A DNA stretch of 64,000 nt from Bacteroidota bacterium (lineage in GTDB: Bacteria > Bacteroidota > Bacteroidia > 2-12-FULL-35-15). Made by a program: the position numbers and the translations under genes. This document shows, in pieces, positions 41,672 through 51,520 of this stretch; the first letter of the stretch is position 1; each line of letters opens with the position of its first letter. Location: the NCBI GenBank assembly GCA_025963725.1, contig JAOQAE010000002.1, positions 1,482,411-1,546,410 of the forward strand. Direction: 5' to 3'. A model generated the notes under the pieces. It ran no database searches, had not been told where the DNA came from, and worked only from the letters and a program-made list of their open reading frames with translations.

Positions 41672-42624
41672 GCCCGGTTCTCCTGAATTCTTTTCCTGAA
41701 ATCGTTAAGAATGACCATGGCGAACAGGAACATGTTTGCTGCCACCACGGAGATAAGCACGATCAGCCAGCGTACCGGGTAAGCTTTCTTATCCGACGGG
41801 GTTGGCGTAGATACCACATAGGTATAGCTGAACTGTTTATTCAGCTCCCTCAGCACATTGTCGTACTCGGTACGCACCGTATTATAGCCCGCGAGGACCC
41901 CGTCATACAATACTTTCGTCCTGTAATACTCGCCGCCTTTTTCTTCGAGGTTCCTCATCATCACATCAATATCCTTGGAGCCTCTTCCGCTTGCAAGCGA
42001 TTTCATGTAGCCCTGCGTTACTTCCTTTACCTGGATGTTGTAATCGAGGATCTGGTATTTCACGCGCAGCTCCTGCAGGTCTTTATCCAGCGAATCGAGC
42101 TGCTGCTTTTTCGAATTCATCTGGCCTTCCACGATCCTCAGCACTTCGCGTGATTTCTCCTTGTGAAGGGTGCTGATCTTGTTGTTGAGCTGGAAAATGA
42201 TCTCATTCACCATATCGCTCGCCATCTTCGGATCAGTGTCGGTCACTTCAATGTCAACCGATTCATACTGGTTCTTCGCAATGCTTACAAATGTGCGGTA
42301 CATTCCGTAAAGCGCGGCATGGCCTTCCTTCGCTGCCGTATCAATATTATAATGCGCGGCAAGGCTGAACTTCCGGATCACAGCATCGCGGATATACGTT
42401 GACTGCAGCATCTGGAGGATCTGCTCGGTGGTGCTCTCCTCGCTGAAGGACACAACGTTTGCAGGGTATACGGTGGCGCTCGACTTATAGCGGGGCTTGA
42501 TAAAGAACTCACTTGAAAAGATGGCTGCAGCAGCTGCGGCCACCACGGTGATCACGATGAACTGGATTTTCCATTTTGAGAAGAGCCTTACATAATAAAG
42601 GGCACTTTGTCTGTATTCTTCCAT
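41668..42624 (-). CDS. Wzz-like chain-length determinant protein (1)
   Basis: The 318-residue protein has N- and C-terminal membrane helices (about 20-42 and 285-308) flanking a long helical periplasmic domain (LHKEKSREVLRIVEGQMNSK). This is the polysaccharide co-polymerase architecture without a tyrosine kinase domain. A TPTPSDKKAYPVRW element precedes the second helix. It should set sugar chain length together with the Wzy-type protein, whose gene it overlaps. It is paralogous to the next gene. Confidence 0.87.
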   Translation of the reverse strand: MEEYRQSALYYVRLFSKWKIQFIVITVVAAAAAAIFSSEFFIKPRYKSSATVYPANVVSFSEESTTEQILQMLQSTYIRDAVIRKFSLAAHYNIDTAAKEGHAALYGMYRTFVSIAKNQYESVDIEVTDTDPKMASDMVNEIIFQLNNKISTLHKEKSREVLRIVEGQMNSKKQQLDSLDKDLQELRVKYQILDYNIQVKEVTQGYMKSLASGRGSKDIDVMMRNLEEKGGEYYRTKVLYDGVLAGYNTVRTEYDNVLRELNKQFSYTYVVSTPTPSDKKAYPVRWLIVLISVVAANMFLFAMVILNDFRKRIQENRA

Positions 42625-42672
42625 TAGAAGCGGTATTTATGAATTAATGTGTCAGATGAGCGGAAAGCGGGA

Positions 42673-43689
42673 TTATCGTAAACGGAATTGCTTGATGTTC
42701 TCCACCAGCAATATCGTGATCACCGCAATAAGCAGCGACGACAGGGTTGATACCACAACGATCAGCCAGCGGATCGGGTACGATTTCTTTTCCGCAGGGT
42801 ACGCATTGCTCACCACAAATTTCTGGGAAAGCACCTGCTCGGCATCCACTTTCGCCTCATCGTATTTTGATTTCAGCAGGTTCAGCTGCTTGCGCTGCAT
42901 GTACATGTTGTCGCGCAGTGAAACGTAAGCGCTTCCGTATTTTCCGATGATCTGTAATTTCTCCTCCAGCGATTTCATTGCGCGCTGGTCGTTCTTCGCG
43001 ATCGCGATCGCATACTGCTCGCTCGTCACTTCCGATTGCGATTCATAATCAAACACGCCGTAGCTGTTGATCATTTTCAGGGAATCCTCCATTACCCGGA
43101 TCTCCGCCAGCTTCGAAAGGTATTCGCGCTCCACGATCTTCATTGCTTCCCTTGCGCGGTCGTGCTGAATGCGTGTTTTCGTGGAATCATGCAGGGCCGC
43201 AATGTCATTCGCCATCATGGCCGCAGTATCCGCGCTGTAGTCCATCACCTCGATCTTCACCGACATGAACTCGGTGCGCTTGAAATTGATGTTCTGCAGG
43301 AACTCGTCGTATAGTTTTGTACGCTTGTAAGGGTCTTCAGGGTCGATCCCGTAATGCTCCATCAAATGATACTTTTCGCAGATGCGGCTGCGCACCTCGT
43401 CGGAGCTGAGCACCTGGAGCATTTGCTCCGCCTCTTCCTCCTCGCCGAACTGGAGCACATCCTCCTTGCTCGTGGCATTATCGCTCAAAAGGGCTTTGGA
43501 GATGGAATTGGTGGTGGCAGGGAAAAGGATTACGGTGGATTTGTATTTTTCCTGGATGGTAAGGGCAATGATGCAGGAAATGATAAATGCGGAAACTCCA
43601 ACAATCGCTAATTGTTTGCGCCATTTGTAGATGAAAAATAATACATTCAGTGAATTGAAATCATCTGGCGCTGAAGTTCTCTTATTCAT
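42673..43689 (-). CDS. Wzz-like chain-length determinant protein (2)
   Basis: The 338-residue protein has the same layout as its neighbour: a membrane helix near 28-50, a coiled-coil periplasmic part (HDRAREAMKIVEREYLSKL) and a second helix near 305-328, preceded by YPAEKKSYPIRWLIVVVS. It is the first gene of the minus-strand polymerisation set (box at 43722-43729) and lies 48 nt before the other Wzz-like gene. Two such proteins suggest either a heteromeric regulator or control of two chain-length classes. Confidence 0.87.
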   Translation of the reverse strand: MNKRTSAPDDFNSLNVLFFIYKWRKQLAIVGVSAFIISCIIALTIQEKYKSTVILFPATTNSISKALLSDNATSKEDVLQFGEEEEAEQMLQVLSSDEVRSRICEKYHLMEHYGIDPEDPYKRTKLYDEFLQNINFKRTEFMSVKIEVMDYSADTAAMMANDIAALHDSTKTRIQHDRAREAMKIVEREYLSKLAEIRVMEDSLKMINSYGVFDYESQSEVTSEQYAIAIAKNDQRAMKSLEEKLQIIGKYGSAYVSLRDNMYMQRKQLNLLKSKYDEAKVDAEQVLSQKFVVSNAYPAEKKSYPIRWLIVVVSTLSSLLIAVITILLVENIKQFRLR

Positions 43690-43721
43690 ATTTCGGGTTA
43701 TAAATTTTCACTTTAGGACGA

Positions 43722-43749
43722 CAAAATTAGAAAAATTTGCTAAACCGCC
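43722..43749 (-). promoter_or_regulatory. Promoter of the Wzz-Wzz-Wzy set
   Basis: On the minus strand TAATTTTG (43729-43722) lies 32 nt before the start. A TTG (43752-43750) stands 20 nt further upstream, close to the -33/-7 spacing of Bacteroidota promoters. Confidence 0.55.
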
Positions 43750-43763
43750 CAATTAATAGGCAC

Positions 43764-45245
43764 TTATCCATATTTCAGCAGGCGGTAGATGCCTTTTAAG
43801 CTGATGATGCCGGTGATGAAGGCCCATAAGCCGCAGGAAATGACCATAATGGAGAATTTAATGATCCAGTGCGAATGCAGCAGCTCATGGCTCGCGTAAT
43901 TAATGGCGATCACTCCCACCGTGTACATAATGAGGGTATTGATAAGCCTGTAATTGACCCTGAACTTAAAGATCCGCTGGGCAATGACCACCTGGATCAT
44001 GGCGGTGAGGAACTGGGTGATCATGCTGGAAATGGCGGAGCCGAAAGCTTCCATCCGGAGGATCAGGAAGTAATTGAGCGTTACATTGAGCACCATCCCG
44101 AAGGCAGCCATGATGTTCAGCTGCTTCATGTTACCGTTGGCCGTGAGCAGCGTCCCGAAAATATAGGTGGTGGATACTGCAATAAAGCTCAGCATCAGCA
44201 GGCCGAAAATGCTTGACGACTGCTGCAGGTGTAAGGCATAAACGGTAAGCGATTCTTCAGGATGCCGCGGGTACAGCATCTCCATCAGCTCTTTCCCGTA
44301 AAAAGCACAGCCTACGCCTATCACAATAGCCGGCGTAAGCAGCAAGGTGCTGATGAGCTTCACCAGCGGCTCTACGGATTCCTTGTATTTCAGCATTCTC
44401 GAAAAAACAGGCAACAGCATCCCCGCTGTGAGGAAAGCGATCATATTTGTGGCATCCAGCAGCCTGAACGCCTGCGCATAAATTCCCGACTGCACATCCC
44501 CGTCGGGCAGCAGGCGCTCGATCATTACAGAGTCGATGCGGTTATAGAACGACATCAGCAATGTAAGAATGGCAAAGGGAAGGCTCTTTTTGAGGATCAT
44601 GAGCGAAAAAGGGAAATTCCACTGGAACTTGAAGGAATGTGTTTTGCTCAGGATAATAATGAAGGCAGTAATGGCGCTCACAAGATAAGCGAACGTTTGC
44701 GCATACACGAAATACATGATCCCGTCCCCCTCCGGGTCGCGCAGGATGCCCGTTTTCAGCATAATGATGCACAGGATGATCATGATGGAGCGGTCGAGCA
44801 CCGAAACGATGGCATCGGTCCTGAACAGGTGAAGCCCCGCCAGGTTGGAACGCAGGTAATTGATAAAGAAAAGCAGGAACATGTTAAAGCCCTGCACCAG
44901 CAGCAGCTTCATCAAACGCGTATCATAGCCGATCAGCAGGCCCGTAACGATCACCACAATAATGTAGATCACGGCAAGGATCAGCTTCAGCGTGAACAGC
45001 CCCGAAAAATGCTTGGTAAGCAGGTGGTTGTTCTGGGCAATGTTCTTATTGTTGAAGTTGGTGATCCCGAAATCCAGGATGATGGTGAGGATAAAGGAAA
45101 AATTGAAGATGGCAAAATAGGTCCCGAACTCCGCCGCACCTACCTCGAGCTGCACCGCCCTGTCGAACCCGAGAATATACACGGATTTGATCAGCAGGTT
45201 CAGTACAAGTAAAAAAGCAAGATTGGTTACGAACTTCTTTTGCAT
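43764..45245 (-). CDS. Wzx-type polysaccharide flippase
   Basis: The 493-residue protein has about 12-14 membrane spans and the MATE/PST (MOP superfamily) pattern, with FGTYFAIFNFSFILTIILDF near the N-terminus. It should flip lipid-linked sugar units to the periplasm, feeding the Wzy and Wzz proteins encoded next. It is 18 nt after the FkbM methyltransferase gene on the same strand. There is an independent promoter between it and the Wzz set. Confidence 0.9.
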   Translation of the reverse strand: MQKKFVTNLAFLLVLNLLIKSVYILGFDRAVQLEVGAAEFGTYFAIFNFSFILTIILDFGITNFNNKNIAQNNHLLTKHFSGLFTLKLILAVIYIIVVIVTGLLIGYDTRLMKLLLVQGFNMFLLFFINYLRSNLAGLHLFRTDAIVSVLDRSIMIILCIIMLKTGILRDPEGDGIMYFVYAQTFAYLVSAITAFIIILSKTHSFKFQWNFPFSLMILKKSLPFAILTLLMSFYNRIDSVMIERLLPDGDVQSGIYAQAFRLLDATNMIAFLTAGMLLPVFSRMLKYKESVEPLVKLISTLLLTPAIVIGVGCAFYGKELMEMLYPRHPEESLTVYALHLQQSSSIFGLLMLSFIAVSTTYIFGTLLTANGNMKQLNIMAAFGMVLNVTLNYFLILRMEAFGSAISSMITQFLTAMIQVVIAQRIFKFRVNYRLINTLIMYTVGVIAINYASHELLHSHWIIKFSIMVISCGLWAFITGIISLKGIYRLLKYG

Positions 45246-45263
45246 CCGGTAAAAATAAGTATT

Positions 45264-45995
45264 TTAGGCAGGTATGAAGATAAAATTCTGCTTCACGTGG
45301 ATAGCGGGATCGAACAGCACCAGCTTGTCGCTGATGGCCACATGGGTCCTGTAACCCAATGACGCGAAAAGGCCGAAGCATTTGTACCTGTTCTCATTAT
45401 CCCAGAGCTCGGCATATACTACGGGCCTGTTCTTCGCGATCAGCTTTTTAGCGCCGTCCAGCACAAAGAACTCGAAGTTCTCCACATCTATCTTTATCGC
45501 GCTGATGCGTTTCCCGGCATCCAGCTCCTGCATATTATCCAGCATCCTCAGCGGCACGCTGAAGCGCTCGCCTTCATTGTTCTCCGGGATCGACTCATGC
45601 ACCACGTGGCTCAGTCCCTGCATCCGCACCGCGCTGATCACGGGCATCACCATTTCCGCCGTGCCTTCCGAATTGCCGAGGGCAACCTCGAACAGCTTTA
45701 CATTCTTCAGCTTAAAATAGCGGATGATCCGGTTAAAGGCATCAATATTATTTGGCATAGGCTCGAAGCTGTACACCATCGAATCTTTGATCCCCGCAAG
45801 GTGAACCGTCATGATCCCGATGTTGGCGCCAATATCCAGCACAGCAGTGCCTTCCGGGATCAGCCCCATGAACTGGAAAAAATCCTTCTCCTTCCTGTCG
45901 CGCTTCAAGGTATAGATCTTAAAAAGCGAAAAAACGAAAAGGTAGTTTTTAAATCCTAAGAGTTTATGCAGTATGTATTTTGCAGCATTTTTCAT
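45264..45995 (-). CDS. FkbM-family methyltransferase
   Basis: This 243-residue protein carries the SAM-binding signature AVLDIGANIGIMTVHLAG and the FkbM pattern AIKIDVENFEFFVLDGA. In polysaccharide loci such enzymes usually add O-methyl groups to sugars; the exact target is unknown. It is upstream of the flippase gene and divergent from a GT4 gene. The first 25 residues are basic and aromatic, suggesting membrane-surface association. Confidence 0.88.
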   Translation of the reverse strand: MKNAAKYILHKLLGFKNYLFVFSLFKIYTLKRDRKEKDFFQFMGLIPEGTAVLDIGANIGIMTVHLAGIKDSMVYSFEPMPNNIDAFNRIIRYFKLKNVKLFEVALGNSEGTAEMVMPVISAVRMQGLSHVVHESIPENNEGERFSVPLRMLDNMQELDAGKRISAIKIDVENFEFFVLDGAKKLIAKNRPVVYAELWDNENRYKCFGLFASLGYRTHVAISDKLVLFDPAIHVKQNFIFIPA

Positions 45996-46040
45996 CCGGG
46001 CTGTAAAAGTATAAATAAATCCTTATTTTCGCTGCTTCAC

Positions 46041-47168
46041 ATGGAGATTGTAGTAAACACGCGCCTGTTACTGAAGAATAAGCTGGAAGGCATCGGCTGG
46101 TTCAGCTATGAAACGCTCCGGCGGATCACCGCAGCGCATCCCGAGCATCATTTCATCTTCCTGTTCGACCGTGAGCCGGATGAGGAATTCTTCTTTTCCG
46201 GTAATGTGACCCCCATCATTCTTTCGCCCCAGGCAAGGCATCCTGTGCTTTTTTACCTCTGGTTCGAGTTTTCGGTGGGCAGCCTGCTCAACAAGCTGAA
46301 GCCGGATCTATTCCTTTCCCCGGACGGATACCTTTCGCTCCGCGCCAGCTGTAAGCAGCTGCCCGTGATGCACGACCTCAACTTTGAGCATTATCCGAAC
46401 GACCTTACTTACCTTGTACGGAAATATTACAAGTACTTTTTTCCCCGGTTTGCCCGGAAAGCCACGCGGATCGCAACAGTGTCGGAGTTCTCGAAGGCCG
46501 ACATCGTAAAAACCTACGGCATCAGCCCGGAAAAGATCGATGTGGTGTATAATGGCTGCAACACGGCTTATCTTCCCGTTTCGCAGGAGCTGCAGCGCCT
46601 CACAAAAGAAAAGTACAGCATGGGGAAAGAATACTTTCTCTTTGTCGGCGCACTGCATCCCCGCAAGAATATTTCAAGATTGTTCAAGGCTTTCGACATT
46701 TTTAAGAACACCTCCTCCAGCGATGCAAAGCTGGTGATCGTGGGTGTTAAATATTACTGGACCAGCGAGATCAAGGAAGCTTACCTCGGCATGCAGCACA
46801 AGGCGGATGTGGTGTTTACCGGCCGTGTGGACAGCGATGCATTAAGGAACATTCTCGGCGCTGCGCTGGCGCTTACCTATGTTCCTTATTTTGAAGGCTT
46901 CGGGATCCCGATCCTGGAGGCGATGAACACGGATACGCCTGTGATCACCGGCAATGTAACCTCTATGCCGGAAGTGGCAAAGGATGCCGCCCTGCTGATC
47001 GACCCATTTTCGGAACAATCCATCGCGGAAGGCATGCTCCGGATCCACAATGAGCCGGAGCTGCGGAAAATACTGATCGAGAAAGGAAGGCTGCGCAGGC
47101 AGGATTTCAGCTGGGACAAAACAGCCGCTGCCCTCTGGGAAAGCATTTTAAAAACAGTTAACTCTTAA
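46041..47168 (+). CDS. Glycosyltransferase family 4
   Basis: The ATG at 46041 gives 375 residues starting MEIVVNTRLLLKNKLEGIGW. The 25-codon extension from 45966 overlaps the FkbM gene region. It has the GT-B fold with FLFVGALHPRKNISRLFKAF and the conserved acceptor/donor segment YVPYFEGFGIPILEAM (EX7E-type). It is a retaining glycosyltransferase, likely adding one sugar of the surface polysaccharide. Its stop overlaps the convergent hypothetical gene by 4 bp. Confidence 0.9.
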   Translation: MEIVVNTRLLLKNKLEGIGWFSYETLRRITAAHPEHHFIFLFDREPDEEFFFSGNVTPIILSPQARHPVLFYLWFEFSVGSLLNKLKPDLFLSPDGYLSLRASCKQLPVMHDLNFEHYPNDLTYLVRKYYKYFFPRFARKATRIATVSEFSKADIVKTYGISPEKIDVVYNGCNTAYLPVSQELQRLTKEKYSMGKEYFLFVGALHPRKNISRLFKAFDIFKNTSSSDAKLVIVGVKYYWTSEIKEAYLGMQHKADVVFTGRVDSDALRNILGAALALTYVPYFEGFGIPILEAMNTDTPVITGNVTSMPEVAKDAALLIDPFSEQSIAEGMLRIHNEPELRKILIEKGRLRRQDFSWDKTAAALWESILKTVNS

Positions 47169-47551
47169 AACCCTTCCGGGCAAAGCAGCTCATAGTGGCT
47201 GATCACGATGAGCTCCGGGTTTCTGAACCTTACCTTCGGCACAAACATCTCATTTCCCTTTTTATAGGTATGCGCAAAGTGCAGCGTTTGCCGCTCCCCT
47301 ACAAAAGCCTGCAGCCGCTTCAGCTGCTCCGCTTTGAATTCGAGCTCCTTATACGAGGCCACGAGGTCGCCCTGCTCCGTTTTCAGCTTTAGCGAAGCCC
47401 CGTTCTTCCCCAGCTCGATGAGCGCATGAAAGGGGCCCGGCTCCCCTTTTCCCAGCAGCGCTTCATAGGATTTGCCGGCCTGGTACTCGGAAGGATAAAT
47501 GATGCCCAGCCGGTGAGGCTTATCCTTGTATAGTTTTACGATCAGTTGCAT
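47165..47551 (-). CDS. Conserved hypothetical protein
   Basis: The 128-residue protein is soluble, mixed alpha/beta and Lys-rich (MQLIVKLYKDKPHRLGIIYP ... KVRFRNPELIVISHYEL). I do not recognise the family. It is convergent with the GT4 gene and ends inside its last codons. A few repeat copies lie upstream. There is no signal peptide or membrane helix. Confidence 0.55.
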   Translation of the reverse strand: MQLIVKLYKDKPHRLGIIYPSEYQAGKSYEALLGKGEPGPFHALIELGKNGASLKLKTEQGDLVASYKELEFKAEQLKRLQAFVGERQTLHFAHTYKKGNEMFVPKVRFRNPELIVISHYELLCPEGF

Positions 47552-47604
47552 GCTGTAAAATTAAGCCCGGAATATGCGCTTGCTGGCTATGAATTATAGT
47601 TTGT

Positions 47605-47870
47605 TAAGAGATTCTTCGCTTCATACAATTGGCTTGTCATGCTGAGGCACGAAGCATCCCGTAATAAAAGAGATTCTTCGCTTCATTTCATTCCGCTCAG
47701 AATGACAAGCTGCTCAAATCAAGCTATTGGATTAGCTTGTCATGCTGAGGCACGAAGCATCTCAGCGATAAAGAGATTCTTCGCTTCATTTCATTCCGCT
47801 CAGAATGACAAATTGCTCAAATCAAGCTATCCAATTGTTTGTCATGCTGAGGTACGAAGCATCTCTTTTT
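47605..47870. repeat. Multi-copy intergenic repeat (GTCATGCTGAGG family)
   Basis: Three copies of TTGTCATGCTGAGGCACGAA/GCAT alternate with AGATTCTTCGCTTCATTTCA and CCGCTCAGAATGACAA. The units are inverted relative to each other and could fold. They fill most of the 47552-47988 gap between two divergent genes. The rest of the gap holds the rnhB promoter. Confidence 0.75.
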
Positions 47871-47962
47871 TTGACACACAGATTCGTATTATTCGTATGA
47901 ATTCGCTATCCCTACCTCAAAAATTGTGGAAAACTCCTTAAAGATCATTCCTCCATAAATCG

Positions 47963-47970
47963 TACTTTCG
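47963..47970 (+). promoter_or_regulatory. Likely promoter box of rnhB
   Basis: TACTTTCG differs by one base from TAnnTTTG and lies 18 nt before the start codon. Confidence 0.4.
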
Positions 47971-47988
47971 CAATAGGAAGAAAAGCCA

Positions 47989-48606
47989 ATGCTCAAAAAA
48001 TACTTTGATAAGGTACTGGTAGAAGCCGGCTGCGATGAAGCCGGGCGGGGATGCCTCGCCGGGCCGGTATTTGCAGCGGCAGTGATCCTTCCTAAAAAGT
48101 TTAAGAGCAGCCTGCTCAACGATTCCAAAAAGCTGAACGACAAGCAGCGCAGGGAGCTCCGCCCTATCATCGAATCATCGGCCATTGCATGGGCCGTAGC
48201 GCAGGTAAGCGCCGAAGAGATCGACCAGGTGAATATCCTGAACGCTTCCTTTTTAGCCATGCACCGCGCGATCGACCAGCTGATGGTGATCCCCGAAAGC
48301 CTGCTGATCGACGGCAACCGCTTTAATAAATACAAGGACATTCCGCATCACTGCATCATTGAAGGCGATGGTAAATACATGAGCATTGCCGCAGCCTCCA
48401 TCCTTGCCAAAACCTACCGCGACGATTATATGCAGGAGCTGCATCATTCGTTCCCGCATTACGACTGGATCAACAACAAGGCCTACGCGACCAGGAGCCA
48501 CCGCAGCGCCATCCTCGAGCACGGTATCACCGAGCACCACCGGAAAAGCTTTACGCTGAAGCCCGATCAGCTGGAGCTGGAATTAGATATTTCCGAACTG
48601 GAATAG
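47989..48606 (+). CDS. rnhB: Ribonuclease HII
   Basis: The 205-residue protein has the RNase HII signature [20 protein letters not shown] with the acidic residues Asp16 and Glu17. Further family segments are [15 protein letters not shown] and [20 protein letters not shown]. It cuts RNA-DNA hybrids at single ribonucleotides. It is a single gene with a likely promoter box, followed by an unrelated DUF3352 gene. Confidence 0.95.
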   Translation: MLKKYFDKVLVEAGCDEAGRGCLAGPVFAAAVILPKKFKSSLLNDSKKLNDKQRRELRPIIESSAIAWAVAQVSAEEIDQVNILNASFLAMHRAIDQLMVIPESLLIDGNRFNKYKDIPHHCIIEGDGKYMSIAAASILAKTYRDDYMQELHHSFPHYDWINNKAYATRSHRSAILEHGITEHHRKSFTLKPDQLELELDISELE

Positions 48607-48684
48607 CCGATTTACGGTTCCTTCATCAACCCCTTGCTGTTAGTAAGTTCCTCCTCCATGCAGGGCAGTCCGGTGCCCATTCGC

Positions 48685-48692
48685 TAATTTTG
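48685..48692 (+). promoter_or_regulatory. TAnnTTTG promoter box of the DUF3352 gene
   Basis: TAATTTTG lies 21 nt before the start codon. Confidence 0.45.
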
Positions 48693-48713
48693 TAATGATC
48701 CATTACCCGGTAA

Positions 48714-51455
48714 ATGCTAAAAAAAATAATCTTCGGTGTTTTTATTGCCCTTTGCCTTGCCGGCGGCGTTTACTGGTTTGTGTACACGAAAGAGCTCCGC
48801 ACGCCCGTAACGGAAGGGATCAACGCCATACCGGCCAGCGCCGCCCTTATTTTTGAAAGCAGGCAGGCCAAGAATACCTGGAAAAAATTATCGCAAACCA
48901 ATATCATGTGGGAAGAGCTGCTCGGCACAGAAATGTTCCGGAAGCTCAACCTCCAAGCCCGCTGCATCGATTCCATCCTTCAGCTTAACCCAAACGTTTC
49001 CGCGCTGCTCGACGAGCATTCCGTTTTTATTTCCGCACACCCCGCCGGAAAAGAGAGCTTTCATTTCCTGTTTGTGTACAGCCTGCCTAACCGTACCTAT
49101 CAGCCCGACCTGGAAGAGTTCCTTGAAAAGCAGAACAAGGGTAAAGAGATCGTATACGCCGATTATGAGAACAGGCGCATGGGAAAGCTGGAAGTACCCG
49201 GAAAGGGAACATGGCACTTCTCCTTCGTGGAAGGCACACTGATCATGAGCACCGATGAGCTGCTGCTGCAGGAAAGCATCCGCCAGCTGAACAGCGGCAT
49301 TTCACTCGCCAGGGATAAGGATTTCAGCAAAGTGCTCACTACTGCCGGAAAAAAAGTAGATGCCAATGTTTACATCAACTATAAAACATTCCCGGGAATG
49401 CTTACACAGCTCATCCGCACAGAATGCAGGGACGACCTCGCCGGGCTGGCCGATTTTGCCGGCTGCTCGGGATGGGATGTTACCGTAAAGCCAAATGCGC
49501 TGATGCTAAGCGGCTTCACCGCCACAGATGATTCCAGCCATAAAAGCTACCTTGATATTTTCAGCAACCAGAAGCCCCAGTCCATAGGGCTTACAAGCAT
49601 TATCCCTTCCAAAACGGCGCTGATGATCTTTTACGGGATCAGCAATACCACCGCCTTCCGGAACGATTACAAACGATACCTGGAGGCATCCGCCACATTG
49701 CCTGCTTATGAGGAGTTCATCCGCTCGGCCGGAACAGCGTGGCACCTGGATATTGAGCACAGCATGGCCGGCTGGATCGACAACGAGATCGCGCTGGTGG
49801 TGACGGAGCCTGCAGGGCCGGATTTCAGCGACAATACATTTGCAGTGATGCATTCCAATACCATCGCTGAAGCATTGGCATCGCTCAATGCCGCTGCCGA
49901 TTCTGTGGCGGCGGCAAGCGGAGAAAGATACGATACCGCTTCCTTCCGCGGGCATGTGATCAACCGGCTGAACATTCCGCGCTTGCTGCCACAGCTTTTC
50001 GGGCCGCAGTTCAACAGGATCAGCAACTGCTATTTTACACCTGTGGGCGATTACATTGTGTTCGGAAATTCGGAAGATGCACTCCGGAATTTTATCGGCA
50101 GCTTCGAAAATAACAAGACGCTTGCCGCCGATAAAAATTACATCTCCTTCGCCGAGAACATTTCCTCGGAGGCAAACATTTATGTATACTCTGCTATTGC
50201 CCGCTCGGCAAACATTTATAAAAATTTCAGCAGCCCCGCGCTTTCCACCGATATCGACAAGCGGCTGGAGCTCTTTCACAAGTTCGAAGCGGCAGGCATC
50301 CAGTTCTCCTCCAACAATAATTTATTTTACAGCAATGTGTACTTAAAATACAATCCGGCTTACAAGCAGGAAACAGGCACGCTCTGGGAATCGAAGCTGG
50401 ATACAACCCTGAGCGCACGTCCTTACCTTGTGACCAACCACAATACAAAAGCAAGGGAAGTGCTTGTGCAGGACGACGCTAATAAGATCTATCTCATCAG
50501 CAACACGGGAAAAGTGATCTGGACAAAACAGCTGCATGAAAAAATAATGAGCGAGGTGATCCAGGTGGATGTGCTGAAGAACAACAAGCTCCAGATGGTG
50601 TTCAACACACGCTCATTCATTTATATGTTCGACCGTAACGGCAACGACATGAAAGGCTTTCCTGTTCAATTAAGATCGCCGGCCACCAACGCCATCTCCG
50701 TAACTGATTATGAGAACAACCGCGATTACCGCATTTTCATTGCCTGCGAGAACCAGCGCATCCTCGGCTACAAGGCCACAGGGGAGCCGGTTGCCGGCTT
50801 CGAAGCAGAACGAACGGCAAACCCGGTATACCTCCCGCTGCAGTATTTTAATGCGGGCAACAAGGATCACCTCTGCGCTGTGGATGTAAAAGGGAAAGTG
50901 TACATTTTCGACAGGCATGGCGCGATCCGCGTAAAGATGAAGGAACAGCTGCCGCAGGGCGCCCGTAATTTTTATGTTGAAGCGGGCAAAGATTACAAGC
51001 GCTCATACATCGTCGCAGCCGATACGCTCGGAAATATTACGAGGCTCAGCCTTTCGGGCGACAAGGAAAAGATGAAGTTCCAGGATTTTGAAACATCGCC
51101 TTATTTTGAGTACCGCGACATCAACAACGATAAAACAAAAGAATACATTTTCCTGGGCCGCAAGGAGCTGAAAGTGTTTGATGCCGGCAAATCGCTGCTG
51201 TTCAATTATGAGTTCGGCGATGAGATCACACAGGCGCCTCAGTTCTTCCTGTTCCCCGATGGCAGTGGCAAGATCGGAGTTACCTCCGAAGCTTCCGGCG
51301 AGCTTTACCTGTTCAATGATAATGGCTCGCTGTTCAACAGCTTTCCTTTAAAGGGAAAAACCGCGTTCAGCATCGGCGACCTGAACAATGAAGGCAGCTT
51401 CAACCTTATAACAGGCAGCGCCGACAACAGCATTTATGTGTACCAGCTGCAATAA
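48714..51455 (+). CDS. Large DUF3352-type exported protein with propeller C-half
   Basis: The 913-residue protein has an N-terminal membrane anchor (about 4-24). A DUF3352-like region follows (about 30-560, e.g. GINAIPASAALIFESRQ, FSFVEGTLIMSTDELLL). A C-terminal part (about 580-913) resembles a PQQ-/WD-type propeller with KIYLISNTGKVIWTKQLHEK and YIFLGRKELKVFDAGKSLL. It ends YQLQ without a type IX sorting domain, so it is likely periplasmic, facing from the inner membrane. Function is unknown. It is 65 nt ahead of the OmpA gene. Confidence 0.75.
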   Translation: MLKKIIFGVFIALCLAGGVYWFVYTKELRTPVTEGINAIPASAALIFESRQAKNTWKKLSQTNIMWEELLGTEMFRKLNLQARCIDSILQLNPNVSALLDEHSVFISAHPAGKESFHFLFVYSLPNRTYQPDLEEFLEKQNKGKEIVYADYENRRMGKLEVPGKGTWHFSFVEGTLIMSTDELLLQESIRQLNSGISLARDKDFSKVLTTAGKKVDANVYINYKTFPGMLTQLIRTECRDDLAGLADFAGCSGWDVTVKPNALMLSGFTATDDSSHKSYLDIFSNQKPQSIGLTSIIPSKTALMIFYGISNTTAFRNDYKRYLEASATLPAYEEFIRSAGTAWHLDIEHSMAGWIDNEIALVVTEPAGPDFSDNTFAVMHSNTIAEALASLNAAADSVAAASGERYDTASFRGHVINRLNIPRLLPQLFGPQFNRISNCYFTPVGDYIVFGNSEDALRNFIGSFENNKTLAADKNYISFAENISSEANIYVYSAIARSANIYKNFSSPALSTDIDKRLELFHKFEAAGIQFSSNNNLFYSNVYLKYNPAYKQETGTLWESKLDTTLSARPYLVTNHNTKAREVLVQDDANKIYLISNTGKVIWTKQLHEKIMSEVIQVDVLKNNKLQMVFNTRSFIYMFDRNGNDMKGFPVQLRSPATNAISVTDYENNRDYRIFIACENQRILGYKATGEPVAGFEAERTANPVYLPLQYFNAGNKDHLCAVDVKGKVYIFDRHGAIRVKMKEQLPQGARNFYVEAGKDYKRSYIVAADTLGNITRLSLSGDKEKMKFQDFETSPYFEYRDINNDKTKEYIFLGRKELKVFDAGKSLLFNYEFGDEITQAPQFFLFPDGSGKIGVTSEASGELYLFNDNGSLFNSFPLKGKTAFSIGDLNNEGSFNLITGSADNSIYVYQLQ

Positions 51456-51520
51456 GCTCATTTTTTGTTAGGATTTCAAAAAATCATTACCTTCACATTC
51501 ACATTAATTAAAACATCCCT

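Noticed and set aside
44262-45212. 316-codon open frame on the plus strand
   Set aside because: Antisense to the flippase; Gln/His/Asp-rich translation is a shadow.
47605-47870. CRISPR-like repeat array
   Set aside because: Units alternate in orientation, spacers are not uniform, and no cas gene is near; it is a dispersed intergenic repeat.
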